A stretch of DNA of 9,509 nt, from assembly GCA_005786815.1 (NCBI GenBank), contig SYDB01000100.1, positions 1-9,509 on the forward strand, in the 5' to 3' direction. The position numbers were made by a program, and so were the translations under genes. Under the pieces are notes generated by a model. That model made no database searches and had not been told where the DNA came from. It worked only from the letters and a program-made list of their open reading frames with translations. Positions 1 to 8,688 of this stretch are shown here, in pieces. The stretch comes from Burkholderiales bacterium. GTDB lineage: Bacteria > Pseudomonadota > Gammaproteobacteria > Burkholderiales > Burkholderiaceae_C. How positions within the stretch are numbered: position 1 is the stretch's first letter; each line of letters starts with the position of its first letter.

Positions 1-1487
1 CGCAAAACACCGTCCGGTCCGGGTAAGCAGATGCCTACATCACCGTTCATCAATTCCAACGCATAGTCATTGCGCGTGACCATCACGGGACGACCCACAT
101 ACCAAGGCGTAGAGGTGAAACCAAGTGCCTTTTCAATGTATACATTGAGTTGCTTGACACCAAAGGGGCCCTCACGAAGTGCACACAGTACAGAGAATTC
201 ATTAAAAGCTTTCAGCACATCACTAGCCTGTGTATCTGTAGAAGGCGCATCCAATAAAGATAACCAATGGCGCCACCCATATTGAAGTGCATTGGCTAAT
301 TTCGCGTCGTGCGCGTTGTTAAGTTGTAAACGTGTGACTTGTTGTACGGGGTCGATGACAGGATGGGTTTGCAAAGTGTGCAGCCAATCCGGTGCAGCGT
401 TCCATAGCGCTTGGATTGCAGTGGTGTTACTCGGATGGTCTGCATTGACTGCCTGGGCCCATTTGCCAATACCGCTGCTTGCATCAAAGCGGTGGCTATG
501 CGTCAGCGTGACGGTTTGGGCGCGCAATAGTTCGCCCGTGCATAACTGCGACATCACAGCGCCTGCCTCCACTGACGCCAACTGGTCTTTGTCGCCTAAC
601 AAAATTAGTCTAGCTGTTGAAGGTACTGATGCAAGCAGCCTGGCCATCATTTCAAGATCGACCATAGAGGCTTCATCCACCACCACTACATCGGTAGCGA
701 GTGGATGCACGCGGGTGGTGTCACGGCTATTGCTTCGCAGTAAACGGTGCAGGGTTTGTGTTTGTGTGGGAATTCGCGATTGCACATCGGTAGGCATATG
801 CGCCAAGGCATTGGTGATCGATTCGGTCAATCTAGCGGCAGCTTTGCCCGTGGGTGCCGCCAAGTGGATGCTTAAGTCCTTGGTAGAGGTCGCAATCAAT
901 AAAGCTAAAAGTTTCACCACTGTGGTGGTTTTTCCTGTACCTGGACCGCCCGTGATGAGCGTGATGCGATTTTTTGCAGCGACTTCGCAGGCAGTGCGTT
1001 GCATCGATGTATCTGTTCCAAATAAGGTGTCTAGCTGGAGTTGTAAATCCGCAGCTTGTTCAATGGGTAAATTGATGCGTTGCAAGAGATGCTGACGAAT
1101 ACGCTGTTCGGCATTCCAAGCGCGGCGTAAATACAAACGCGCGCCTTGGGTGTCTTGCACCAATACCAAGGGGCTGTTGTCGCCTTGTATCCAAGGCAGC
1201 GTAGGCGCTGCAGTGCTGAGGTTCTCAGGTAAAACAGCAATGTGTGGATGGCTCCAGCCTAGCAATGCTGCGGCATGCCTTTGCAGTGCAGTTAGGTCAA
1301 GGCATGCATGACCGCGCCCCCATTGGTGGCTAGTAAGAGCAGCTAACCAAAGATGGCGGGGGTCGCTGCTGGGCTGATGCATTTGAAAGAAATTGGCCAG
1401 TGATGTGTCGAGCCTAGTCAGACCCAGGGCTTGGTCTAAGCTAATGGTTGTTTCAAAATCTTTTAAGAGAGTTTTCAAAGCACTCAT
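1..1487 (-). CDS. recD: RecBCD enzyme subunit RecD, 5'-3' SF1 helicase (partial, C-terminus beyond window)
   Basis: RecD is the fast 5'-3' motor of the RecBCD helicase-nuclease, acting on the 5'-ended strand at double-strand breaks. I translated this frame by hand: it is open from the ATG at 1487 to base 1, giving 495 codons, where the E. coli protein has about 608. After a poorly conserved N-terminal region (about 1-160, the part that in E. coli contacts RecB) come the SF1 motifs: Walker A GGPGTGKTTT at residues 180-189 with catalytic K186, Walker B DEAS at 271-274, GDKDQLASVEAG at 298-309, and HRF at 332-334 followed by DASSGIG. GRPVMVTRND begins at 465, matching the segment that precedes the last motifs of E. 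coli RecD. The final motifs (E. coli TVHKSQGSEF) lie outside the window. The start overlaps the recB stop as ATGA, with GGGAG six bases upstream inside recB. No internal stop or frameshift was seen. Confidence 0.97.
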   Translation of the reverse strand, partial: MSALKTLLKDFETTISLDQALGLTRLDTSLANFFQMHQPSSDPRHLWLAALTSHQWGRGHACLDLTALQRHAAALLGWSHPHIAVLPENLSTAAPTLPWIQGDNSPLVLVQDTQGARLYLRRAWNAEQRIRQHLLQRINLPIEQAADLQLQLDTLFGTDTSMQRTACEVAAKNRITLITGGPGTGKTTTVVKLLALLIATSTKDLSIHLAAPTGKAAARLTESITNALAHMPTDVQSRIPTQTQTLHRLLRSNSRDTTRVHPLATDVVVVDEASMVDLEMMARLLASVPSTARLILLGDKDQLASVEAGAVMSQLCTGELLRAQTVTLTHSHRFDASSGIGKWAQAVNADHPSNTTAIQALWNAAPDWLHTLQTHPVIDPVQQVTRLQLNNAHDAKLANALQYGWRHWLSLLDAPSTDTQASDVLKAFNEFSVLCALREGPFGVKQLNVYIEKALGFTSTPWYVGRPVMVTRNDYALELMNGDVGICLPGPDGVL

Positions 1488-4400
1488 ACAGCGCTCCCAG
1501 CAAACAGGCTGTCTAGCGTTTCGATCAAAACACGTGGCGGGCGTTGCCAATGAACGCCAGCACCAGGTTGTTGGATGCCGCGCATAAAAATATAAATAGC
1601 ACCACCCATATGCTGGTCGTAGTCATAGTTAGGCAAGCGAACTTTGAGAAGTCGGTGAAGTGCCAAGCTGTAGAGCACGTATTGCACTTCATAGCGTTTA
1701 TGCAAGACGGCCTCTTGCAAAGTGGCAGCCCCGTAATCAGAGAGTTTGTTGGATTTGTAATCGACCACCCAATAGCGATGGTCATGTTGTAAGACTACAT
1801 CCAACGAGCCCGTGAGCATACCTTGCATCCATCGGGGTTGTAGCGCTGGTCGCGATGCACCAACAAAAAGGTGCGCTTGAATGTGTTGGTCTACTAATTG
1901 GGCAGGGACATGGTGGGCTTCTAGATGGAACTCCATCTCCGGCCACATATGCGCTGGTGTCAGTTGACGCAATACCAAAGCTTGCGTTTCAAATGTAAGA
2001 CATAAGGTGTCCAAAGGTAGAGGGGTTTGAATAACGGTTTGAAGCCATGCGTCGAGGGTTTGTTGCTCTTTATCACTGAGTTGTAACCACTTGGCTTTAC
2101 GTTCTAGTAGTTCGGCCCATGCTAGTTTTGACCAAGCGGGTGCGTTTGGATTTGTAATAGACCATTGGTTTTGCGACAACCAATCGAGTAGATCATGTAT
2201 CAATGTGCCGTAGCGCGCGCCTGCAGGGAAACTTTGCCATGCGCTGATAGTGCTTAGATCGGAAACGAGCGATGGCGCAGAGTCGGCATCGATGAGGGCC
2301 GTAGCCACGTCTTCATCACGCTTCGATTCAGCCACCAGGCCCCGCGTGAGTGCGCTGAAACTAGCCGTCCACCACAAACTGTAGTGTGGGTGTTTTGGAG
2401 TCAATGCATCTTGCAGTGATGCTTGAGAAGTCGCAGGCGCGTAATACGTAGACTGTGGTTCAGGTAGTGCCTCAACGCAGATATGGTGACAAGTACCCCA
2501 CACGGTTTTTAATTGCTGGGACAAATCTCCGCGGGCGTGTCGATTGAGCAATTTAGACAATGCGCTTTGTTTGAAAGTATTTTTATTCGCGTCACCGCTT
2601 ATGTCTCTGTAGGTCTCGGCAACGCCTAACCACAATCCGCGCTGCGCGCGGGTAAGGGCTACGTAGAGTAGTCGCATATCTTCATCAACAGACGAGGGCT
2701 CCAGCAAGTCATCTTCATTCTCTTCGTCGTCAGCATGCGCAGACTTGGATGCACTGTCGGTTTTGAAGCTTCCTGCAAATGGAACAAACACCAATGGGAA
2801 CTCCAAACCTTTGCTCTTGTGGTAAGTGATCACTTGCACGCATTGGGCATCTGTTTCTAAGCGCATTTTTTGTGCGTCTGTCGAGTGCGTAGGCGCATTG
2901 ATCTGTTCGCCCAAGAATCGTACGAGCGCGTGTTCGCCCTGTAGCGATTGGGCAGCATGCTGCAACAGTTCGCCAAGATGTAACACATTGCTGATGCGAC
3001 GCTCACCGTCGTCTTGCGCTAACAACCTTTTGGCGACTTCCTGGCTATGCATCCAATAGTGCAACATGGCCAAGACGCCTTGCTGTTGCCATAGGAGGCG
3101 CCACTGGTGAAAGTTGTCTAACTGCGCTTGCCATTGCGTTTCATCTTGTGTCAGCGTCACAACGTCCTCGAGCGAGAGCGCCCACACGCTACTGCCGATG
3201 GCGGCGCGAACCCACTCGGTTTGTCTGGGTGTGGCAACAGCGCGCAATAGTCGCCAGATGTCGATAGCTTGGGGCGTTGCATACACATTGGATCTATCGG
3301 ATAAATACACACTGGGTATATGGCGAACAGCCAATGCTTTTCGTATCGCATCGGCTTGGCGTTGTCCTCGCACCAAAACAGCCATGTCACCAGGTTTTGT
3401 GATGCCTTGGTTGAGTAATGCAGCCATCTGGTCTGCAAAAGCGTTGGACATGGTTTGCAAATGCGTATGCGCTTTGGTGTGCGAGCCATCGCAGGGTATA
3501 TACCAAACTGTCATGGCAGGTTGCGGATTACCTTGAACACCCACTAGTTCTTTGACATCCCCATCTGCTGAAACTTGTACGTAATCTATTTGACCTTGCT
3601 TACTCGCAAAAGGCGCTTCAATCTGAGAGAACACATGGTTGATGGCATGCACCAAACCTTGTGTGGATCGACGGTTACCAGTTAGTGTGTGCAGCGTTTG
3701 GGGGTTGATAGAAAGTGCATCGTCTCGGGCTGTGAGGTAGGTGCGCAAGTCTGCGCCACGAAAACTGTAGATGGCTTGCTTGGGGTCGCCAATCATGACC
3801 AATGCATGACTGTCCGTGCAAGCTTTGTGTGCATATATGCGGTGGAGTGTTCCGTATTGCCAAGGGTCAGTGTCTTGAAATTCATCCACCAAGGCGACAG
3901 GGTATTTATGGCGAATCGCTGCGCCTAGCGCAGAGTCTTCTGCCGTGACTGCCCAGTAGAGGTTTTGTAATAGATCAGAAAAGTCAAAGGCGGCCCGCTG
4001 CGCTTTCGCTGCTTGGTATTTCTCACCCACGGTATAGGCGGCATGCTGGAGTAAGTGGTCTTGCGTGTGTGGTGCATTGTTGCAATGCGTGACGTATTTC
4101 TCAACGGCAGAAAAGAAAGAATAATCATTTGCCTGCGACCAGTTTTTTGCAACCAATACGCTAGTGCAAAAGCGTGCAATAACTTCGGGCTTTATCGGTG
4201 CAAGACCCTCTATCCAGTTTTTGAGTGCTTGCAGCCATTTGGCAAAGTGATCTGCGCGAACACCTTTGAGCTTTTTCTTGGTGCCTACCTCTTGCAGTGT
4301 CGCGTAAAGCGCATCGTTCCATTGGGCGCGGCACGAGCTCGCGTGAGATTCGCATTCGGCCTGCCATGCCATATGGGCATCGATGATTTGCTTAGGCGTG

Positions 4401-5086
4401 CGTGCAGGTGCAGGTGTGACTTGCGGTTGACGTTCTGACGCTTGCCAAAGAGGTTGAATCGCTTTGTGCAAAACATCTGGTGCATCTCCCGTGAACGATG
4501 ACATGCATTGCAACTGCCCAGCACTGAGCGGGTAAAACCACGCGCGCCAATAGTCTTGTATCAAGGTACGTTGTAAGTCTTCGGCGTTTTCTAAGTGGGT
4601 CTGCTCAAACAGGTTGCGACTATAGAGCGCATATTGGCTGAGCATGCGGCGCGACCAACTGTGAATGGTATAGATAGCAGCATCGTCCATCCATTCTGCC
4701 GCGCAGTGGAGTTGGAGTGCGCATTGCGGCCACGCATTGTCTTGATAGCTATTGCGCAGATGGATTAAAAAAGGATCGGCTTGAAAGCCGTTAGGCAATG
4801 CCTTATTTTGTGCACTCGCGTCAAAGTAGATGGCGGCATGGCTGAGCCGTTCACGGATACGGTCGCGCAACTGGGCCGTAGCTGCATCGGTGAAGGTCAT
4901 CACTAAAATTTGTGGCGGAAGAAGTGGTGAATCGCGCTGATGTCCTAGCACTAAACGAACATATAAGGCGGCGAGTGTCCAGGTCTTGCCAGTGCCGGCG
5001 CTGGCCTCGATCACCTGCCGACCATGCAAAGGCATGCGCAGCGCATCTAGTTTTTGCGCTTGAACAGGGATAGCATGACGCATCAT
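1484..5086 (-). CDS. recB: RecBCD enzyme subunit RecB, 3'-5' helicase and nuclease
   Basis: RecB is the UvrD-like SF1A helicase that moves on the 3'-ended strand. It also carries the only active nuclease of RecBCD and, after Chi, loads RecA. The 1200 residues compare with 1180 in E. coli. Helicase motifs in order: Walker A EASAGTGKT at 27-35 (K34), motif Ia TFTDAATAQLRDRIR from 64, motif II DEFQDTDPWQY at 401-411, motif III GDPKQAIYSFRGAD at 433-446, NRRST at 471-475, motif V HKSKGLEF at 756-763, and motif VI LLYVALTRAQ at 806-815. The C-terminal PD-(D/E)XK nuclease is intact: H964 in GTLIHDLL, E1052 in MEF, D1096 in LTGSLDVV, D1109 and K1111 in VVDYKSN, then Q1135 and Y1139. An acidic run (DDEENEDDLLE, 786-796) sits between motifs V and VI. 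A start at the second Met (5083) is also possible, but GAGGA lies six bases before the first ATG. The start overlaps the recC stop, and there is no ptrA between the two genes. Confidence 0.98.
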   Translation of the reverse strand: MMRHAIPVQAQKLDALRMPLHGRQVIEASAGTGKTWTLAALYVRLVLGHQRDSPLLPPQILVMTFTDAATAQLRDRIRERLSHAAIYFDASAQNKALPNGFQADPFLIHLRNSYQDNAWPQCALQLHCAAEWMDDAAIYTIHSWSRRMLSQYALYSRNLFEQTHLENAEDLQRTLIQDYWRAWFYPLSAGQLQCMSSFTGDAPDVLHKAIQPLWQASERQPQVTPAPARTPKQIIDAHMAWQAECESHASSCRAQWNDALYATLQEVGTKKKLKGVRADHFAKWLQALKNWIEGLAPIKPEVIARFCTSVLVAKNWSQANDYSFFSAVEKYVTHCNNAPHTQDHLLQHAAYTVGEKYQAAKAQRAAFDFSDLLQNLYWAVTAEDSALGAAIRHKYPVALVDEFQDTDPWQYGTLHRIYAHKACTDSHALVMIGDPKQAIYSFRGADLRTYLTARDDALSINPQTLHTLTGNRRSTQGLVHAINHVFSQIEAPFASKQGQIDYVQVSADGDVKELVGVQGNPQPAMTVWYIPCDGSHTKAHTHLQTMSNAFADQMAALLNQGITKPGDMAVLVRGQRQADAIRKALAVRHIPSVYLSDRSNVYATPQAIDIWRLLRAVATPRQTEWVRAAIGSSVWALSLEDVVTLTQDETQWQAQLDNFHQWRLLWQQQGVLAMLHYWMHSQEVAKRLLAQDDGERRISNVLHLGELLQHAAQSLQGEHALVRFLGEQINAPTHSTDAQKMRLETDAQCVQVITYHKSKGLEFPLVFVPFAGSFKTDSASKSAHADDEENEDDLLEPSSVDEDMRLLYVALTRAQRGLWLGVAETYRDISGDANKNTFKQSALSKLLNRHARGDLSQQLKTVWGTCHHICVEALPEPQSTYYAPATSQASLQDALTPKHPHYSLWWTASFSALTRGLVAESKRDEDVATALIDADSAPSLVSDLSTISAWQSFPAGARYGTLIHDLLDWLSQNQWSITNPNAPAWSKLAWAELLERKAKWLQLSDKEQQTLDAWLQTVIQTPLPLDTLCLTFETQALVLRQLTPAHMWPEMEFHLEAHHVPAQLVDQHIQAHLFVGASRPALQPRWMQGMLTGSLDVVLQHDHRYWVVDYKSNKLSDYGAATLQEAVLHKRYEVQYVLYSLALHRLLKVRLPNYDYDQHMGGAIYIFMRGIQQPGAGVHWQRPPRVLIETLDSLFAGSAV
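1494..1498 (-). promoter_or_regulatory. Ribosome binding site of recD, inside the recB 3' end
   Basis: GGGAG on the minus strand within the last recB codons, ending six bases before the recD ATG at 1487. The GGAG core is shorter than the sites before recC and recB. RecD translation may therefore rely more on ribosomes terminating at the overlapping recB stop. Confidence 0.6.
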
Positions 5087-8000
5087 GCTGGTTCCTCGTC
5101 CAAATGCGTGGCGTCCATAGCAACCAACTGGGCGTGTTCAACCATGTCGCCATACAAGCGTTGTGACCAAGTGGGTAGGTCGATCTCTATATCGGAGAAA
5201 TTGTTAAATACGCGTTGAAGTGAAGCGCTTTCTAAAAATTCACCAACGCGCTGGTGTCCCCCTGCAAAAGCTTCCTTGGCAGCATGGATGGCTGCTCTAT
5301 GTCGTTGGTCAGGGCTACCGTTTTTGCTCGGGTTGGAAGAGTTAAAGGTAGACAGATATTTGCAAGCGGACTTACACGACACGGGCAAAGGGTGGTGCCA
5401 CGCTTGTACATATAAAAAAACCAGGTCGTGTAAGTATTGCGCTGCCTGTTTGGGAGATATGGAATTGAATTGCACCATGCCATTGCGTCCTATCTGCACG
5501 CTGGTGGTAGGAGTGCCACTGGCACAAGCCACGAGATGGTGCAACCAGAGCGAAGTCAATATTTCTGTACGGGGTTGCTTGTTGTTTTCTTTACCTTCTA
5601 CAACAGAACCAGCACGCATTTCAATTTGTAGCCATGCGCTTGCGTCTGAATTGGTGCGCCAGAGATGTTGGCCATTTGCCCACTCTGCATACAGGGTGTA
5701 GGGTTCAAATATCCAATCTTTGGCTTGCGCTGCAAGCGCGGTCGGCCAATCTTTAGCCATTGCGGACAAGCGCAAAAGAAGTTCTTCTCTTTGTTCGAGC
5801 AGCTCATCTTCTTGGGCTTGACCAAAGCCCGCAATCGCCAGCTCACCGCTCAGACGTAATCGCGCAAGGGCAAGCCTAGGGTCGTCAGTCTTTGTAATGG
5901 CTTGCGTCAATAGGTATTTATCAAGATGGGTGAGTGCAAACGGTTCTTCTTGTGCGCTGGCAGGATTGGGGACTTCGAGTTGCAACCCTAACCTGTCTCG
6001 TATAAAGACGTCGACAGGTTGTTTGAGAAGACGTTGTAACTGCGGGAGTGTGAGTGTGTGTGAAAGCGTATGTGTTTGGCTATTAACTTCAACGTTGCTA
6101 GAGGGGGTCTTGCTTTGGGGCAATACAGCGTTTTGCCAATCTTTGGCGTAAGTGGTGAATCCGCTTCCTTGCGTGAAGTATTTTGGTGAGAAGGCTTGTA
6201 GGGGTTGCAGTTGGTCTTGTTTGTCAAACGCCAGTGCATCACCGCGCTTCCAAACGGCGTTGAGATAGTCGATAAGTTGGGCCACTAAAACAGAAGGAGG
6301 TCTTGTCTCATGGTCTGTTGTGCGCCGACCTTGCCAGCTGATGTAGAGCTTGTGTCGCGCAGACAGCAGCGCTTCTAAAAACAGATAGCGATCGTCTTCG
6401 CGACGCGATCTATCGCCCGCGCGCCAAGGTGACTGCGTTGCACCGGGTTGTGCGGCCTCAGCCATTAAATCGAAGTCGCGTGGGGTTTGGCTACGCGGGT
6501 AGTCGCCATCATTCATGCCCAGTAAGCACACAAACTTGAAGGGAATAGAACGCATGGGCATCAGGGTTGCAAACTGCACACCCGTACCAAAGAAGCGCCG
6601 TTGCATTGCTGGTTGTTGCAACTGCGCCATCCAATGCTCACGGACCACAACCAAGGGAAGCGGAGTTTCTAGTTTTGCCAATTGGCATTCCACGAGCCAG
6701 GTCTCGAGTGGCGCCATGACCCGCTCTATCAATCGTTCGTCATGATCAGAATTGGGTTGAAAAAACATATCTACCAGTTGACGGAGTGCATGCACCCATG
6801 CAACCGGCGTGTGTTCTTGACGCAATAGAGCCAGAGTGTGTTGGATATGGTGTAACCATTGCATCAGCCCTTGCATGGTGCGTGCATCTAACCCGTCCAC
6901 ACCCGCTTGTGGCAGGGTGTCTTGCCACGGCTGCACCATCTCGCCCTCACCACCGGTTGCATAGCCCAAAAGCAAGCGTTCCAAGCCAAACAGCCAACTG
7001 TTTTGGTTGGCCCCAACGAGTTCAGGAGCAATACCCCAAGTTTTTCGGTGTTGGGTATCCAAGCCCCAACGAACGCCAGCACCCTCCAACCATGTATCGA
7101 TTTGTGCGACGTCTACCGCATCTAAACCAAAGCGCGCGCGCACGGCATCGACTTCAAACAAGCTCTGCCACTCCAAGCGGGTGATGCGCAGTTGCGGCAA
7201 CTGCAGCAACATATCTAGCGCTTGCACCAATGGTTCGGTGCGCGGTGTGGTGTCTGCCACGCTGTAGGGGAGGTGGCGAGGATCATGGCTAGCGAAGCGA
7301 CCAAATACAGCATGGATATGCGGAGCAAAAATTTCCATGTCGGGAACCATGACCATGATGTCTGAGGGTTTATGTCTTTTGTCTGCGTCCAATTCTGCCG
7401 TTTCGTCCAGCCATTCCAAGATGCGGTCGTGTAGGACTTCTACTTCGCGTTGGGCTGAATGCGTTTGCACCAACACAATGCTCGTGTCCTCTAGATGAAC
7501 GTCAACAGGTTGGAGAGGAATGGCTTCAAGGTGGAGCAGTGCAGACTGCAAGTGTTCAAGTTGGCTAGGTATGCGTTGCGCACTTTTTGCTGTTTCAACC
7601 GGGTCTACAAAAACATCTATGCGTGTGAATTGCGCGGCGTATTTATCAACATCATCAAAAGTATCTAGCAGATGTAAGTAGTCACGCCCATGTTTACCCC
7701 ATGCTGCGAGCAAGGGGTTGGTATCGGTATGCAAGGTATATTGGTCGGCATCGCTCAAATTGCCATTCGCAAACGGCACAGGCAAACCATCTTTGTGCGC
7801 TTGGCGTTGCCGCACGAGTTTGGCCAGTGGCACTTTGCTTTCGACAATATGGCCCCAGAAATGCTGACACGGGTTTTGTACCAACATCAGCACGTCGCAA
7901 ATCCGTCCTAATGCATAGAGCGCTTCTACGGTTTGCATAGGCAGCGATGTCACGCCAAAGACCACCAAACGTTGCGCAACACCTGAAGGGCGTTGGTCCG

Positions 8001-8670
8001 GCTCCAATTTGTCTAAGGCTTGCAGAAATGCTTCATGCACATCTGAGCGTGAGCGAAATGGTGAATTCGCAGTATCACTATCGAGCGATAGATCCTCTAA
8101 TAAATCACGCCATAACGCAGGTTGCCATTTTTGGGCATCAGGCAAAGGCAAAGCAGAAGTTGAATCCGAATGAATACCGCTACTCTTGCGCAATTGGTCT
8201 CTACCACTGGCCCAGTCTTTGAGCCAATCCGAGCGGTAGTTTTGGTAGCCATCTAACACGTCGGCGAGTTGCGCGGCCAATTGGTATGCACGTCGGTCGT
8301 TGTATGCGTGGTCGCCTAAATAATTCTTGAGTGGTGAAAAGTTTGGCTTATCGAGCAAATCAGGCAGGCGTCGCATGATGCGCCAGACCAGAGGTGATTT
8401 GTCGAGCGGCATATGTGCTGGCACCCTATGGGGCCCTAGCACTGCACGGTAGATTTGCCAAAGTTTGCGTGAGGGAAGTTCTATCTGGGTAGCAGCGCAA
8501 ATGCCGAGGTCTTTGGCCAGTGCCATTTCTAACCAGTGCTTCATGCCATTGCTTTGCACTAGCAACACTTCTGGCTCCAGAACAGGAAGTGGGTTGTTGC
8601 GAATAAATTCCACTGCCAATTCACGCAAGCCTTCTAGTTGGTTGCTGTGCAGCACCATAAAACCGCCCAT
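5083..8670 (-). CDS. recC: RecBCD enzyme subunit RecC, scaffold and Chi-recognition subunit
   Basis: RecC holds RecB and RecD, splits the duplex and scans the 3' strand for Chi. Its helicase-like and nuclease-like domains are catalytically dead. The protein has 1195 residues against 1122 in E. coli. Recognisable blocks are LVQSNGMKHWLEM (37-49), RLVVFGVTSLP (234-244), LMLVQNPCQHFWG (261-273), HSAQREVEVLHDRILEWL (404-421), LMPMRSIPFKFVCLLGMNDG (703-722), GDRSRREDDRYLFLEALLSA (752-771), PSVLVAQLIDYL (792-803), SGELAIAGFGQ (941-951) and LWLHHLVACASG (1041-1052). The extra length is spread over linkers, for example about 737-750 before GDRSRR and the hydrophilic stretch 1098-1125. No Walker A motif is visible, as expected for RecC. 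The ATG at 8670 is chosen because GAGGA lies six bases upstream. Homology alone would favour Met5 (8658), since MVLHSN aligns with the E. coli start MLRVYHSN. Several E. coli Chi-contact positions differ (see findings). Confidence 0.98.
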   Translation of the reverse strand: MGGFMVLHSNQLEGLRELAVEFIRNNPLPVLEPEVLLVQSNGMKHWLEMALAKDLGICAATQIELPSRKLWQIYRAVLGPHRVPAHMPLDKSPLVWRIMRRLPDLLDKPNFSPLKNYLGDHAYNDRRAYQLAAQLADVLDGYQNYRSDWLKDWASGRDQLRKSSGIHSDSTSALPLPDAQKWQPALWRDLLEDLSLDSDTANSPFRSRSDVHEAFLQALDKLEPDQRPSGVAQRLVVFGVTSLPMQTVEALYALGRICDVLMLVQNPCQHFWGHIVESKVPLAKLVRQRQAHKDGLPVPFANGNLSDADQYTLHTDTNPLLAAWGKHGRDYLHLLDTFDDVDKYAAQFTRIDVFVDPVETAKSAQRIPSQLEHLQSALLHLEAIPLQPVDVHLEDTSIVLVQTHSAQREVEVLHDRILEWLDETAELDADKRHKPSDIMVMVPDMEIFAPHIHAVFGRFASHDPRHLPYSVADTTPRTEPLVQALDMLLQLPQLRITRLEWQSLFEVDAVRARFGLDAVDVAQIDTWLEGAGVRWGLDTQHRKTWGIAPELVGANQNSWLFGLERLLLGYATGGEGEMVQPWQDTLPQAGVDGLDARTMQGLMQWLHHIQHTLALLRQEHTPVAWVHALRQLVDMFFQPNSDHDERLIERVMAPLETWLVECQLAKLETPLPLVVVREHWMAQLQQPAMQRRFFGTGVQFATLMPMRSIPFKFVCLLGMNDGDYPRSQTPRDFDLMAEAAQPGATQSPWRAGDRSRREDDRYLFLEALLSARHKLYISWQGRRTTDHETRPPSVLVAQLIDYLNAVWKRGDALAFDKQDQLQPLQAFSPKYFTQGSGFTTYAKDWQNAVLPQSKTPSSNVEVNSQTHTLSHTLTLPQLQRLLKQPVDVFIRDRLGLQLEVPNPASAQEEPFALTHLDKYLLTQAITKTDDPRLALARLRLSGELAIAGFGQAQEDELLEQREELLLRLSAMAKDWPTALAAQAKDWIFEPYTLYAEWANGQHLWRTNSDASAWLQIEMRAGSVVEGKENNKQPRTEILTSLWLHHLVACASGTPTTSVQIGRNGMVQFNSISPKQAAQYLHDLVFLYVQAWHHPLPVSCKSACKYLSTFNSSNPSKNGSPDQRHRAAIHAAKEAFAGGHQRVGEFLESASLQRVFNNFSDIEIDLPTWSQRLYGDMVEHAQLVAMDATHLDEEPA
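5093..5097 (-). promoter_or_regulatory. Ribosome binding site of recB, inside the recC 3' end
   Basis: GAGGA on the minus strand, embedded in the recC codons for Asp-Glu-Glu near the C-terminus. It ends six bases before the ATG at 5086 and nine bases before the next in-frame ATG at 5083. Together with the ATGA stop-start overlap it suggests translational coupling of recB to recC. Confidence 0.7.
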
Positions 8671-8675
8671 GTCTT

Positions 8676-8682
8676 TTCCTCT
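8676..8682 (-). promoter_or_regulatory. Ribosome binding site of recC
   Basis: AGAGGAA on the minus strand. Its GAGGA core ends six bases before the ATG at 8670 and lies in the short gap after the flavin reductase stop. Its distance from the second in-frame ATG (8658) is 18 bases, too far for good initiation. The site therefore decides the start in favour of 8670. Confidence 0.75.
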
Positions 8683-8688
8683 ATGTGC

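Noticed and set aside
292..1095. A 267-codon open frame on the plus strand, antisense to recD
   Set aside because: It lies wholly opposite the conserved recD helicase motifs, and its translation (rich in Ser, Val, Cys and Ala) shows no recognisable domain. It is best explained as a shadow of recD codon use.
3114..4438. Plus-strand frames of 127-140 codons at 3114-3536 and 4055-4438
   Set aside because: Both are antisense to well-conserved recB sequence, with no domain, ribosome binding site or neighbouring plus-strand gene to support them.
5500..5507. One exact E. coli Chi octamer, GCTGGTGG, on the plus strand within recC
   Set aside because: About 0.3 copies are expected by chance in a window this size counting both strands. 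One copy is not evidence of function, especially as this RecC may prefer another sequence.
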